Assembly (NCBI GenBank): GCA_021153165.1
Contig: JAGKTZ010000024.1
Coordinates: forward strand, 1 to 26,727
Length of the DNA stretch: 26,727 nucleotides
Direction of reading: 5' to 3'
Source: Prevotellaceae bacterium
GTDB taxonomy: Bacteria; Bacteroidota; Bacteroidia; Bacteroidales; Bacteroidaceae
Every line of letters begins with the position of its first letter. Position 1 is the first letter of the stretch. Below the pieces are notes generated by a model, which did no database searches, was not told the DNA's origin, and saw nothing but the letters and a program-made list of their open reading frames with translations. The position numbers and the translations under genes were made by a program. This document shows positions 1-8,236 of the stretch, one piece after another.

Positions 1-293
1 ACGTAGTAGACATGGTACGCGGCATGGAGGTGAATCGCGCCCTCGGTACCCTCAGATTCTCAAAGAAGGCAGCATCTCAAGATGTAGAAAAAGTACTTCG
101 TTCGGCTATCGCCAATTGGGAACAAAAGAATGAGCGTAAGGCTGAAGATGGCGAATTGTTCATAACCAAGATTTTTGTTGATGAAGGTGTAACTCTTAAG
201 CGCATGCGCCCTGCACCACAAGGTAGAGGTTATAGAATTCGTAAACGTTCAAACCACGTGACAGTGTTCGTGGGTACTAAAACTAATGATTAA
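1..293 (+). CDS. rplV: 50S ribosomal protein L22, 5' partial
   Basis: L22 binds 23S rRNA, and its long beta-hairpin lines the peptide exit tunnel. The frame is already open at the window edge (reading VVDMVRGMEV), so the true start lies outside; the ATG at 12 is an internal Met. About 96 residues are visible. The C-terminal part shows the hairpin-loop signature (KRMRPAPQGRGYRIRKRSNH), the usual site of macrolide-resistance changes in this family. It is followed 11 bp later by rpsC, the standard S10-operon order. Confidence 0.95.
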   Translation, partial: VVDMVRGMEVNRALGTLRFSKKAASQDVEKVLRSAIANWEQKNERKAEDGELFITKIFVDEGVTLKRMRPAPQGRGYRIRKRSNHVTVFVGTKTND

Positions 294-304
294 TAAGAAA
301 TAGT

Positions 305-1033
305 ATGGGACAAAAAGTAAATCCGATAAGCAACCGACTTGGTATTGTACGCGGTTGGGACTCTAACTGGTTTGGAGGCTCAAACTTCGGTGACAATCTG
401 CTCGAGGATAGCAAAATCCGCAAATACCTTGACGCACGTTTGGCAAAGGCTAGCGTAGCACGCATCGTCATCGAACGTACCCCCAAACTTATCACTATTA
501 CCGTGTGCACTTCACGCCCAGGTATAATCATTGGTAAGGGTGGTCAGGAAGTTGACAAACTCAAAGAAGAACTCAAGAAAATTACAGACAAGGACGTACA
601 GATTAACATCTTCGAAGTGAAGAAGCCCGACCTTGATGCTACTATCGTTGCTAAGAGCATCGCTCGCCAGGTTGAAGGCAAAATCGCTTACCGTCGCGCT
701 ATCAAAATGGCTATCGCTAATGCAATGCATGCTGGCGCTGAAGGTATCAAGGTGCAAATCAGTGGACGTCTGAATGGTGCTGAAATGGCACGTAGCGAAA
801 TGTACAAAGAAGGACGTACTCCTTTGCACACACTCCGTGCTGATATCGACTATTGCCACGCTGAAGCTTTGACAAAAGTTGGTATCCTCGGTATCAAGGT
901 TTGGATCTGCCGCGGTGAAGTTTATGGCAAGCGCGATCTTACTCCAAACTTCACTCCTGAAAAGGAAAGCGGACGCAGAAACAATAATGGCAATGGCCGC
1001 AAGTTCCGTAACAAGAGAAACAACAACCGTTAA
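305..1033 (+). CDS. rpsC: 30S ribosomal protein S3
   Basis: S3 sits at the mRNA entry of the 30S subunit. The 242-aa product begins MGQKVNPISNRLG. It has a type-2 KH domain with the GKGG loop at residues 77-80 and the S3 C-terminal domain around residues 150-185 (GRLNGAEMARSE). The last roughly 22 residues are a low-complexity Arg/Asn/Lys tail (ESGRRNNNGNGRK), a lineage-specific RNA-binding extension. It lies 11 bp after rplV and 17 bp before rplP, so co-transcription is expected. Confidence 0.97.
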   Translation: MGQKVNPISNRLGIVRGWDSNWFGGSNFGDNLLEDSKIRKYLDARLAKASVARIVIERTPKLITITVCTSRPGIIIGKGGQEVDKLKEELKKITDKDVQINIFEVKKPDLDATIVAKSIARQVEGKIAYRRAIKMAIANAMHAGAEGIKVQISGRLNGAEMARSEMYKEGRTPLHTLRADIDYCHAEALTKVGILGIKVWICRGEVYGKRDLTPNFTPEKESGRRNNNGNGRKFRNKRNNNR

Positions 1034-1050
1034 TTCACACTTAGAGTATT

Positions 1051-1476
1051 ATGTTACAACCAAAAAGAACAAAATACAGAAGACCACAAAAAGGCCGTTG
1101 CAAAGGTAATGCACAACGTGGCAATCAACTTGCATTCGGTAGTTTTGGTATAAAGAGCCTTGATACACACTGGCTCACTGGTCGCCAAATCGAAGCTGCA
1201 CGTATCGCAATGACACGTTACATGCAACGTGAAGGACAAAGCTGGATTCGTATCTTCCCAGATAAACCAATTACTAAGAAGCCAGCTGACGTACGTATGG
1301 GTAAGGGTAAGGGTGATCCCGTAGGATATGTATTCCCAATTACCCCAGGACGTATTATCTTTGAATTGGAAGGTGTACCCTTTGAAGTAGCTAAAGAAGC
1401 TCTTCGCTTGGCAGCACAAAAGCTTCCTGTTACCACAAAGTTTGTAGTGAGACACGATTACGATAAAAATGCTTGA
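1051..1476 (+). CDS. rplP: 50S ribosomal protein L16
   Basis: L16 helps organise the A-site and the peptidyl-transferase region of 23S rRNA. The 141-aa protein starts MLQPKRTKYRRPQKGR and contains the family signature TKKPADVRMGKGKGDP near residues 75-91. Length and order (S3-L16-L29) are canonical. The next start (rpmC) is only 2 bp after this stop codon, which suggests translational coupling. Confidence 0.97.
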   Translation: MLQPKRTKYRRPQKGRCKGNAQRGNQLAFGSFGIKSLDTHWLTGRQIEAARIAMTRYMQREGQSWIRIFPDKPITKKPADVRMGKGKGDPVGYVFPITPGRIIFELEGVPFEVAKEALRLAAQKLPVTTKFVVRHDYDKNA

Positions 1477-1478
1477 TT

Positions 1479-1667
1479 ATGAAAATTGCAGAAATTAGAC
1501 AAATCCCTGCCAATGAATTGGCTGAGCGCATCGAGGCTGAGGTTGCTAAGTACAACCAAATGGTTTTGAACCACAGCATCTCTCCTTTGGAAAACCCTGC
1601 ACAGATCAAAGCTGCACGTCGTGATATCGCTAAAATGAAAACTGTGTTGCGTGAACTTAACAAATAA
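1479..1667 (+). CDS. rpmC: 50S ribosomal protein L29
   Basis: L29 is a small helical protein beside the exit tunnel and forms part of the docking site for trigger factor and SRP. I chose the ATG at 1479 (MKIAEIRQ, 62 aa) over the in-frame TTG at 1473, which overlaps the rplP stop. The C-terminal helix carries the L29 signature (NPAQIKAARRDIAKMKTVLRE). It lies between rplP and rpsQ as in nearly all bacteria. Confidence 0.95.
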   Translation: MKIAEIRQIPANELAERIEAEVAKYNQMVLNHSISPLENPAQIKAARRDIAKMKTVLRELNK

Positions 1668-1679
1668 AATGGTCGCCTG

Positions 1680-1934
1680 ATGGAAAGAAATTTAAGAAAA
1701 ACAAGACAAGGTGTTGTGGTTAGCAACAAGATGGACAAGACCATTGTAGTTGCAGCTAAGTTCAAGGAAAAACACCCTATTTATGGTAAATTTATCTCCA
1801 AGACTAAGAAGTACCATGCTCATGATGAAAAGAATGACTGCAACATGGGTGACACTGTGTTGATCATGGAAACTCGTCCTTTGAGTAAGACAAAGCGTTG
1901 GAGAGTGGTTGAAATTGTAGAAAGAGCTAAGTAA
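1680..1934 (+). CDS. rpsQ: 30S ribosomal protein S17
   Basis: S17 is a primary 16S rRNA-binding protein with an OB fold. The 84-aa protein starts MERNLRKTRQGVVVSNKMDKT. The C-terminal signature GDTVLIMETRPLSKTKRWR is plain. The gene starts 12 bp after rpmC and stops 2 bp before rplN. Confidence 0.97.
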   Translation: MERNLRKTRQGVVVSNKMDKTIVVAAKFKEKHPIYGKFISKTKKYHAHDEKNDCNMGDTVLIMETRPLSKTKRWRVVEIVERAK

Positions 1935-1936
1935 TT

Positions 1937-2302
1937 ATGATACAGTCAGAATCTAGATTAACAGTAGCAGATAATAGCGGTGCACGTGAAGCACTCTGTA
2001 TCCGAGTTCTCGGTGGTACTAGAAGACGCTATGCTTCTGTCGGCGATGTAATCGTTGTCTCTGTAAAGAGTGTGATTCCGTCGAGTGATATTAAAAAAGG
2101 TGCAGTATCAAAGGCTTTGATCGTACGTACTAAGAAAGAGATTCGCAGACCAGATGGTTCATACATCCGTTTTGATGACAATGCGTGTGTACTCTTGAAC
2201 AACGCTGGTGAATTGAGAGCTAGCCGTATCTTCGGTCCTGTTGCTCGTGAACTCCGTGCAGTCAACATGAAAGTGGTTTCTTTGGCACCAGAAGTACTTT
2301 AA
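1937..2302 (+). CDS. rplN: 50S ribosomal protein L14
   Basis: L14 is a 23S rRNA-binding protein at the subunit interface (bridge B8). The 121-aa product has the standard length. Its signature near residues 62-90 (KALIVRTKKEIRRPDGSYI, then FDDNACVLL) is clear, as is the C-terminus RIFGPVARELR. As first gene of the classical spc set it follows rpsQ by 2 bp here, with no visible internal promoter, so S10 and spc look like one transcription unit. Confidence 0.97.
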   Translation: MIQSESRLTVADNSGAREALCIRVLGGTRRRYASVGDVIVVSVKSVIPSSDIKKGAVSKALIVRTKKEIRRPDGSYIRFDDNACVLLNNAGELRASRIFGPVARELRAVNMKVVSLAPEVL

Positions 2303-2319
2303 TACAGAAATCAGATAGT

Positions 2320-2640
2320 ATGAGTAAGTTACATATCAAAAGCGGCGATACAGTTTACGTTAACGCAGGCGAAAACAAGGGACAAACTGGTAAGGTCCTC
2401 AAAGTGCTTGTAGAAAAGCAACGTGCTATCGTCGAAGGCGTAAATATGGTTTCTAAAAGTCAGAAGCCTAGCGCTAAGAACCCTCAAGGTGGCATCGTAA
2501 AGATGGAAGCACCTATCCACATCTCAAACTTGAATGTGGTTGACCCAAAGACTGGCAAGGCTACTCGCGTAGGTCGCCGTCGTAATGAGAATGGTAAGTT
2601 GGTTCGTTATTCTAAAACATCAGGAGAGGAGATTAAATAA
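2320..2640 (+). CDS. rplX: 50S ribosomal protein L24
   Basis: L24 initiates assembly of the 50S subunit. The 106-aa protein has the KOW motif near its N-terminus (SGDTVYVNAGENKGQTGKV) and the conserved PQGGIVKMEAPIHISNL segment. Its stop codon overlaps the rplE start by one base (TAATG, 2638-2642), an arrangement typical of translational coupling. Confidence 0.96.
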   Translation: MSKLHIKSGDTVYVNAGENKGQTGKVLKVLVEKQRAIVEGVNMVSKSQKPSAKNPQGGIVKMEAPIHISNLNVVDPKTGKATRVGRRRNENGKLVRYSKTSGEEIK

Positions 2641-3197
2641 TGAGTAATACAGCAAACCTTAAGAAGGAATATGCCGAGCGTATTGCTCCGGCTTTGATGA
2701 AGCAGTTTAACTACTCTTCTTCAATGCAAATCCCAGTACTCAAGAAGATTGTTATCAATCAGGGTTTGGGTATGGCTACAGCGGATAAGAAAATCATCGA
2801 AGTAGCTATTAACGAACTTACTGCAATCACTGGTCAAAAGGCAGTAGCAACAGTTTCTAAGAAGGACGTTGCTCAATTCAAACTTCGTAAGAAGATGCCT
2901 ATCGGTGTTATGGTAACACTTCGTCGTGAGAAGATGTACGAATTCCTTGAAAAGTTGGTTCGCGTGGCTTTGCCTCGTATCCGTGACTTCAAGGGTATTG
3001 AAAGCAAGTTCGACGGTCGTGGTAACTATACCCTCGGTATCCAAGAACAAATCATCTTCCCTGAAATCAACATTGATACAATCGATCGTATCCTCGGTAT
3101 GAATATCACATTCGTGACTTCTGCTCCAACAGACGAAGAAGGTTATGCATTGTTGAAAGAGTTCGGTCTGCCTTTTAAAAACGCTAAAAATAACTAA
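2640..3197 (+). CDS. rplE: 50S ribosomal protein L5
   Basis: L5 binds 5S rRNA and contacts S13 across the subunit interface. The 185-aa protein has the expected length. The N-terminal motif (PVLKKIVINQGLGMA), the central LRREKMYEFLEKLV and the GRGNYTLGIQEQIIFPEI segment are diagnostic. The start overlaps the rplX stop by one base. Known in E. coli: S8 represses this region by binding the rplE mRNA leader. I do not see an obvious copy of that site here. Confidence 0.97.
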   Translation: MSNTANLKKEYAERIAPALMKQFNYSSSMQIPVLKKIVINQGLGMATADKKIIEVAINELTAITGQKAVATVSKKDVAQFKLRKKMPIGVMVTLRREKMYEFLEKLVRVALPRIRDFKGIESKFDGRGNYTLGIQEQIIFPEINIDTIDRILGMNITFVTSAPTDEEGYALLKEFGLPFKNAKNN

Positions 3198-3204
3198 TTG
3201 AGAT

Positions 3205-3507
3205 ATGGCAAAAGAATCCATGAAGGCTCGCGAAGTAAAAAGAGCCAAGTTAGTAGCCAAGTATGCGGCTAAGCGTGCAGCATTGAAGGAAATTGTTAAC
3301 AAGTCTAACGATCCTGCAGAAGCATACGAAGCAGCACGTAAACTCCAAAGCATTCCTCGCAACGCTAACCCTATCCGTTTGCACAATCGTTGCAAGATCA
3401 CTGGTCGTCCAAAAGGATATATCCGCTTGTTCGGTCTCTCTCGTATCCAATTCAGAGAAATGGCTTCTAGCGGTTTGATCCCCGGTGTAAAGAAAGCAAG
3501 CTGGTAA
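3205..3507 (+). CDS. rpsN: 30S ribosomal protein S14, zinc-independent form
   Basis: S14 is a head protein of the 30S subunit. The 100-aa product is the long C-minus form: there is no CxxC pair and only one Cys (in NRCKITGRPKGYIRLFGLSR), so it should not need zinc. It ends FREMASSGLIPGVKKASW, the S14 signature. It starts 7 bp after rplE and is followed by the only sizeable gap (59 bp) in the cluster. Confidence 0.97.
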   Translation: MAKESMKAREVKRAKLVAKYAAKRAALKEIVNKSNDPAEAYEAARKLQSIPRNANPIRLHNRCKITGRPKGYIRLFGLSRIQFREMASSGLIPGVKKASW

Positions 3508-3531
3508 TTTATTTTTAATTTTTTAATATTG

Positions 3532-3546
3532 TCGGGACAGTCCCGA
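3532..3546 (+). promoter_or_regulatory. Short hairpin in the rpsN-rpsH gap
   Basis: A perfect 6-bp GC-rich inverted repeat (TCGGGA, CAG, TCCCGA) sits alone in a very AT-rich 59-bp gap, the longest gap in the ribosomal cluster. No T-run follows directly, so it does not look like a strong terminator. It could be an attenuator, an RNA-processing site or a protein-binding site in the mRNA. Its role is unknown. Confidence 0.5.
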
Positions 3547-3566
3547 TTAATTAAACAATTTTTATT

Positions 3567-3962
3567 ATGACAGATCCAATAGCAGATTATTTGACCAGAT
3601 TGCGTAATGCAATTCAGGCTAAGCACAGAGTTGTTGAAGTGCCTGCGTCAAATCTGAAGAAGGAAATCACTAAGATTCTCTTCGACAAGGGTTACATCCT
3701 CAACTACAAATTTGTTGAAGATGGTCCTCAAGGCTCAATCAAGATTGCCTTGAAGTACAATCCTCAAACTAAGGTTAACGCTATTAAGAGCTTGACCCGC
3801 GTATCTACTCCTGGTATGCGTAAGTATACAGGTTACAAGGATATGCCTAGAGTTATCAACGGACTTGGTATTGCAATTATCTCAACGTCCAAAGGTGTAA
3901 TGACAGACAAAGAAGCTGCTACCTTGAAGATTGGTGGTGAAGTGCTTTGCTATGTTTACTAA
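3567..3962 (+). CDS. rpsH: 30S ribosomal protein S8
   Basis: S8 is a primary 16S rRNA binder and the known autogenous regulator of the spc operon in E. coli. The 131-aa protein starts MTDPIADYLTRLRNA and ends with the signature GLGIAIISTSKGVMTDKEA, then GGEVLCYVY. The hairpin 20 bp upstream is worth considering as a control element, although that link is inference. Confidence 0.97.
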   Translation: MTDPIADYLTRLRNAIQAKHRVVEVPASNLKKEITKILFDKGYILNYKFVEDGPQGSIKIALKYNPQTKVNAIKSLTRVSTPGMRKYTGYKDMPRVINGLGIAIISTSKGVMTDKEAATLKIGGEVLCYVY

Positions 3963-3976
3963 TAATAGGAGGAAAT

Positions 3977-4546
3977 ATGTCTAGAATAGGTAAATTGCCG
4001 ATTAACATCCCTGCAGGAGTTACTGTAACGCTGAAGGATAATGTAGTGTCTGTAAAAGGACCAAAGGGTGAGTTAAGCCAAGCTGTAGATCCTTCTATCA
4101 TCGTAACAGTTGAAGACAACGTTATCACACTCACAGTTGACGAAAACAACACAGACGTGGAAACTAAGCAAAAGCATGCTTACCACGGTTTGTATCGTTC
4201 TCTCGTTAACAACATGGTAGTTGGTGTATCAGAAGGATACAAGAAGGAAATGGAACTCGTAGGTGTAGGTTACCGTGTTTCAAATCAAGGCAACTTGATT
4301 GAATTCTCTCTCGGTTACACTCACGCGATCTTCCTCCAACTCCCCCCTGAAATCAAGGTGGAAACAAAGTCTGAGAGAAATAAAAACCCGTATATTTGTT
4401 TAGAGTCTTGCGACAAGCAACTTCTCGGTATGGTTTGCTCAAAAATCCGTTCATTCCGCAAGCCTGAACCTTACAAGGGTAAGGGTATCTTGTTCCTCGG
4501 TGAGCAAATCCGTAGAAAGTCCGGTAAGTCTGCAGGTGCTAAGTAA
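3977..4546 (+). CDS. rplF: 50S ribosomal protein L6
   Basis: L6 lies near the GTPase-associated centre. I start it at the ATG at 3977 (MSRIGKLPINIPAGV, 189 aa); a longer reading from 3947 adds residues unlike L6 and overlaps rpsH. An AGGAGG at 3967-3972 is correctly spaced before this ATG, which supports the choice and is unusual in a phylum that rarely uses Shine-Dalgarno sequences. The C-terminal signature CSKIRSFRKPEPYKGKGI is present. Confidence 0.96.
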   Translation: MSRIGKLPINIPAGVTVTLKDNVVSVKGPKGELSQAVDPSIIVTVEDNVITLTVDENNTDVETKQKHAYHGLYRSLVNNMVVGVSEGYKKEMELVGVGYRVSNQGNLIEFSLGYTHAIFLQLPPEIKVETKSERNKNPYICLESCDKQLLGMVCSKIRSFRKPEPYKGKGILFLGEQIRRKSGKSAGAK

Positions 4547-4564
4547 TTTTAAATTTGTAAGATT

Positions 4565-4909
4565 ATGACAACTAAGAAAGAACAAAGACGCATTAAGATT
4601 AAATATCGGGTTCGCAATAAAATCTCTGGTACTACCGAGCGTCCCCGCATGAGCGTATTCAGAAGCAATAAGCAGATTTACGTACAAATCATCAATGACG
4701 AAACTGCAAGCACACTCGTTGCAGCATCATCTTTGGGCATGGAAGCTATGCCTAAGAAGGAACAAGCTGCTAAGGTTGGCGAACTTGTAGCTCAAAAAGC
4801 ACTTGAAGCTGGTATCACAACTGTTGTATTTGACCGTAATGGTTATCTTTACCACGGTCGTGTGAAAGAAGTTGCTGAAGGTGCACGTAAAGGTGGACTT
4901 AAATTCTAA
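4565..4909 (+). CDS. rplR: 50S ribosomal protein L18
   Basis: L18 binds 5S rRNA together with L5. The 114-aa protein shows the L18 core ERPRMSVFRSNKQIYVQI and ends DRNGYLYHGRVKEVAEGARKG, both standard. The N-terminus is rich in Lys and Arg as expected. It is 18 bp after rplF and 6 bp before rpsE. Confidence 0.97.
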   Translation: MTTKKEQRRIKIKYRVRNKISGTTERPRMSVFRSNKQIYVQIINDETASTLVAASSLGMEAMPKKEQAAKVGELVAQKALEAGITTVVFDRNGYLYHGRVKEVAEGARKGGLKF

Positions 4910-4915
4910 TTGATT

Positions 4916-5422
4916 ATGGCAAACAGAGTAATTGTTAATAGCGAAGAATTGAAAGATAGACTGGTTGCTATCAATCGCGTAGTTAAAGTAACCAAAGGTG
5001 GTCGTACCTTTACGTTTGCAGCAATCGTCGTTGTTGGTGACGGCAAGGGAGTAATCGGATGCGGTCTTGGTAAGGCTGGCGAAGTTACAGCTGCTATCGC
5101 TAAGGGTGTTGAAGCTGCAAAGAAGAACTTGGTTAAGGTTCCCGTATTGAAGGGTACAGTACCTCACGAACAAGCTGCTAAGTTTGGTGGCGCAGAAGTA
5201 GTGATTCTTCCTGCATCAGAAGGTACCGGAGTAGTAGCAGGTGGTGCTATGCGTGCTGTATTGGAAAGCGCAGGCGTAACTGACGTTTTGGCTAAGTCTA
5301 AGGGTTCTTCTAACCCTCACAACTTGGTTAAGGCTACTATCAAGGCTTTGAGTGAAATGCGTGATGCACGCACTGTTGCACAGCATCGTGGTGTATCTTT
5401 GGAAAAAGTATTTAGAGGATAA
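4916..5422 (+). CDS. rpsE: 30S ribosomal protein S5
   Basis: S5 acts in decoding fidelity and mRNA unwinding at the entry channel. I use the ATG at 4916 (MANRVIVNSEELKDR, 168 aa) instead of the TTG at 4910. It has the S5 double-stranded-RNA-binding fold (GGRTFTFAAIVVVGDGKG, then GLGKAGEV) and the C-terminal domain with LAKSKGSSNPHNLVKATIKAL. Confidence 0.97.
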   Translation: MANRVIVNSEELKDRLVAINRVVKVTKGGRTFTFAAIVVVGDGKGVIGCGLGKAGEVTAAIAKGVEAAKKNLVKVPVLKGTVPHEQAAKFGGAEVVILPASEGTGVVAGGAMRAVLESAGVTDVLAKSKGSSNPHNLVKATIKALSEMRDARTVAQHRGVSLEKVFRG

Positions 5423-5429
5423 TATTACT

Positions 5430-5606
5430 ATGGCAACAATAAAGATCAAACAAACGAGAAGCCGTATTGGTGCTTCTATCGATCAAAAGCGCACGCTCGA
5501 TGCTCTCGGATTGAAAAAGATGAATCAAGTAGTAGAAAAGGAAGACAATCCTGTAGTACAGGGTATGGTTCGTAAAGTACACCACTTGGTAACTGTCGTA
5601 GAATAA
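5430..5606 (+). CDS. rpmD: 50S ribosomal protein L30
   Basis: L30 is a small ferredoxin-like protein of the large subunit. The start is the ATG at 5430 (MATIKIKQTRSRIGAS, 58 aa). The longer open frame upstream overlaps rpsE and is not L30-like. The motif RTLDALGLKKMNQVVEKEDNP is typical. It lies 7 bp after rpsE. Confidence 0.96.
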   Translation: MATIKIKQTRSRIGASIDQKRTLDALGLKKMNQVVEKEDNPVVQGMVRKVHHLVTVVE

Positions 5607-5625
5607 ATAAAACAACGAAGAAGTT

Positions 5626-6072
5626 ATGAAATTACATACTTTAAAACCTGCAGAAGGTGCTGTAAAAACACGTAAGCGTATCGGTCGTGGTCCAGGTTCT
5701 GGCATGGGTGGTACTTCTACTCGTGGTCACAAGGGTGCTAAGTCACGTTCTGGTTACAGCAAGAAAATAGGTTTTGAGGGCGGACAGATGCCTTTGCAAC
5801 GTCGCGTACCTAAGTTCGGCTTCAAGAATATAAATCGTGTAGAATACAAGGCTATCAACCTCTCTACTCTTCAGACTTTGGCAGAAGCTAATGGTTATGA
5901 AAAGATTGGTGTTGAAGAATTGATCGCAGCAGGATTTATTTCTTCTCGCCAATTGGTAAAGATTCTTGGTAATGGTGAGTTGACTATCAAGTTGGCTGTT
6001 GAAGCTCATGCTTTCTCTAAGACTGCAGAAGCTGCTATTCAAGCTCTTGGTGGTACAACAACTAAAATCTAA
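5626..6072 (+). CDS. rplO: 50S ribosomal protein L15
   Basis: L15 is a late-assembly protein of the 50S subunit. The 148-aa product has the Gly/Arg-rich N-terminal extension (GRGPGSGMGGTSTRGHKGAK), then FEGGQMPLQRRVPKFGF, which is diagnostic. The C-terminal ferredoxin-like part ends AFSKTAEAAIQALGG. It precedes secY by 14 bp. Confidence 0.97.
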   Translation: MKLHTLKPAEGAVKTRKRIGRGPGSGMGGTSTRGHKGAKSRSGYSKKIGFEGGQMPLQRRVPKFGFKNINRVEYKAINLSTLQTLAEANGYEKIGVEELIAAGFISSRQLVKILGNGELTIKLAVEAHAFSKTAEAAIQALGGTTTKI

Positions 6073-6086
6073 TCCAATCTCTATTC

Positions 6087-7421
6087 ATGAAAAAGATAAT
6101 CGAGACCATTAAAAACATTTGGAGAATTGAGGATTTGAGAGTTCGAATCCTCATCACTCTCCTCTTTGTTGCTATTTACCGTTTTGGCTCATTCATTGTA
6201 TTGCCTGGTATCAATCCTAACAAGTTAGGTGCTTTGCAAGAACAAACTAGCGAAGGTTTGATGTCTTTGTTGAACATGTTCTCGGGTGGTGCTTTCTCAA
6301 ATGCTTCTGTATTTGCGTTGGGTATCATGCCTTACATTTCAGCATCGATTGTCATTCAGTTGTGTGCCGTTGCAATTCCTTATTTCCAAAAGATGCAACG
6401 CGAAGGCGAAAGCGGTCGTCGCAAGATTAATCAATATACCCGTTGGTTGACAATTGCAATCCTTTTGTTTCAAGCACCAGCGTATTTGATTAACTTAAAG
6501 TACCAAGTTGGTCCTGCATTCGAAGCAGGTGATGGCTTTGGTTTCCTTGCAACGTCTACGATTATCCTTGCAGCTGGTAGTATGTTTATCCTTTGGCTCG
6601 GTGAGCGCATTACCGACAAGGGTATTGGTAACGGTGTTTCAATGATCATCATGATTGGTATCATTGCCCGTCTCCCGTCAGCTATTATTGAAGAATTTGT
6701 ATCAGCATGGTCAGGTGCCGAAGGTGGTGGATTTATTATGTTCCTCTTCGAAATTTTGGCTCTCCTTGCAGTAATGGCTTTGGCTATTCTCTTGGTAAAG
6801 GCAACAAGAAAGGTTCCTGTACAATATGCTAAGCGTGTTGAAGGTAATCGTCAAGTTGGTGGTGCACGTCAATACATCCCCTTGAAGTTGTTTGCGGCAA
6901 ATGTTATGCCTATCATCTTTGCTCAAGCAATCATGTTCATTCCTTTGACTCTTTCTACAACAGGCGACGGTAATGGTTTCTTCAGTAGTTTCCGTGATTA
7001 TACCAGTATCCCTTACAATGTAGTGTATGTTGCACTTATCGTAGCGTTCACATATTTCTATACTGCTATCACTTTGAACCCCGTTCAAATGGCAGAAGAT
7101 ATGAAGCGCAACAACGGATTTATTCCAGGTATCAAACCCGGTAAGAGTACTGCAGATTATTTAGACAAGGTGATGACTCGCCTTTTGCTGCCGGGATCTT
7201 TGTTTATAGCAATCATCGCCATCATGCCAGCATTCGCAGGTTTGTTTGGTGTAAAACAAAGTTTCGCACAATTCTTTGGAGGTACTTCTCTGTTGATCCT
7301 TGTGGGTGTTGTTCTCGACACCATCCAACAAGTACAGAGTCATCTTTTAGTAAGACGTTATGATGGTTTGTTGAACTCAGGTCACACTCGCTCTCGCGGT
7401 GCGTCTGTCTCTGCATATTAA
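6087..7421 (+). CDS. secY: Protein translocase subunit SecY
   Basis: SecY is the channel subunit of the Sec translocon in the inner membrane. The 444-aa protein has about ten hydrophobic segments. SecY signature regions are visible: MFSGGAFSNASVFALGIMPY with SASIVIQL after it, and the cytoplasmic REGESGRRKINQYTRW. The C-terminal loop PVQMAEDMKRNNGFIPGIKPG is the ribosome/SecA-contact loop. map follows directly, with no adk between, a common layout in Bacteroidetes. Confidence 0.97.
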   Translation: MKKIIETIKNIWRIEDLRVRILITLLFVAIYRFGSFIVLPGINPNKLGALQEQTSEGLMSLLNMFSGGAFSNASVFALGIMPYISASIVIQLCAVAIPYFQKMQREGESGRRKINQYTRWLTIAILLFQAPAYLINLKYQVGPAFEAGDGFGFLATSTIILAAGSMFILWLGERITDKGIGNGVSMIIMIGIIARLPSAIIEEFVSAWSGAEGGGFIMFLFEILALLAVMALAILLVKATRKVPVQYAKRVEGNRQVGGARQYIPLKLFAANVMPIIFAQAIMFIPLTLSTTGDGNGFFSSFRDYTSIPYNVVYVALIVAFTYFYTAITLNPVQMAEDMKRNNGFIPGIKPGKSTADYLDKVMTRLLLPGSLFIAIIAIMPAFAGLFGVKQSFAQFFGGTSLLILVGVVLDTIQQVQSHLLVRRYDGLLNSGHTRSRGASVSAY

Positions 7422-7440
7422 TTAATCGTTACAACTTCTG

Positions 7441-8235
7441 ATGATTTACTTAAAAACAGAGGATGAAATAAATCTGCTGAGAAATGCCAATCTACTGGTT
7501 GGTCAAACTCTCACAGAAGTTGCTAAAATTGTAAAGCCGGGTGTCACTACCCGCGAGTTAGACACCTTGGCTGAACAATTTATCCGTGATCACGGAGCAG
7601 TTCCTACATTCAAGGGTTTTCCAAATCCATATGGTTCTCCCTTTCCTGCTTCGCTTTGCACTTCAGTCAATGGAGTTGTAGTTCACGGGATTCCCAATGA
7701 CGAGCCTTTGAAAGAAGGTGATATAGTATCAGTCGATTGTGGAGCATTGCTTGATGGTTTCAATGGAGATTCATGTTATACATTTTGTGTAGGCGAAGTC
7801 TCAGAAGAAATCAAACAATTGCTTAGGGTGACAAAAGAGTCCCTGTACAAAGCAATAGATCAGGCAATCGTCGGACGTAGAATCGGAGACATCAGTTACG
7901 CAGTTCAATCACATTGTGAACAATATGGTTATGGCGTAGTCAAGGAATTCGTCGGACATGGTATCGGCCGAGAAATGCACGAAGACCCTCAAGTGCCAAA
8001 TTATGGTAGACAGGGGACAGGAAAACAATTGAAAAACGGTCTTTGTATTGCAATTGAACCAATGATTACCTTAGGTAGTCCAGAGATTCAGCTGATGGAA
8101 GATCGTTGGAGTGTTATCACTCGAGATCGTAAACCTGCTGCGCATTTCGAACATACCATTGCAATCCATCATGGTAAGGCAGAAATCTTATCCTCATTTG
8201 AAGGTATTGAAGAAGTAGAACGACAAAATAATTAA
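7441..8235 (+). CDS. map: Methionine aminopeptidase, type I
   Basis: This enzyme removes the N-terminal Met from nascent proteins and uses two metal ions. The 264-aa protein has all five ligands, two residues later than in E. coli MetAP: D99 (VSVDCGA), D110 (FNGDSC), H173 (VGHGIGREMHEDP), E206 (AIEPMIT) and E237 (AHFEHT). H82 (VVVHGIP) is the expected substrate-contact His. There is no N-terminal zinc-finger extension. It is 1 bp from infA. Confidence 0.97.
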   Translation: MIYLKTEDEINLLRNANLLVGQTLTEVAKIVKPGVTTRELDTLAEQFIRDHGAVPTFKGFPNPYGSPFPASLCTSVNGVVVHGIPNDEPLKEGDIVSVDCGALLDGFNGDSCYTFCVGEVSEEIKQLLRVTKESLYKAIDQAIVGRRIGDISYAVQSHCEQYGYGVVKEFVGHGIGREMHEDPQVPNYGRQGTGKQLKNGLCIAIEPMITLGSPEIQLMEDRWSVITRDRKPAAHFEHTIAIHHGKAEILSSFEGIEEVERQNN

Positions 8236-8236
8236 C

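Noticed and set aside
10..293. ATG at position 12 as the start of L22
   Set aside because: The frame is open to the window edge and the upstream residues fit L22, so the gene is truncated by the window, not short.
7422..7440. Missing adk between secY and map
   Set aside because: This gap is normal in Bacteroidetes and not evidence of a deletion.
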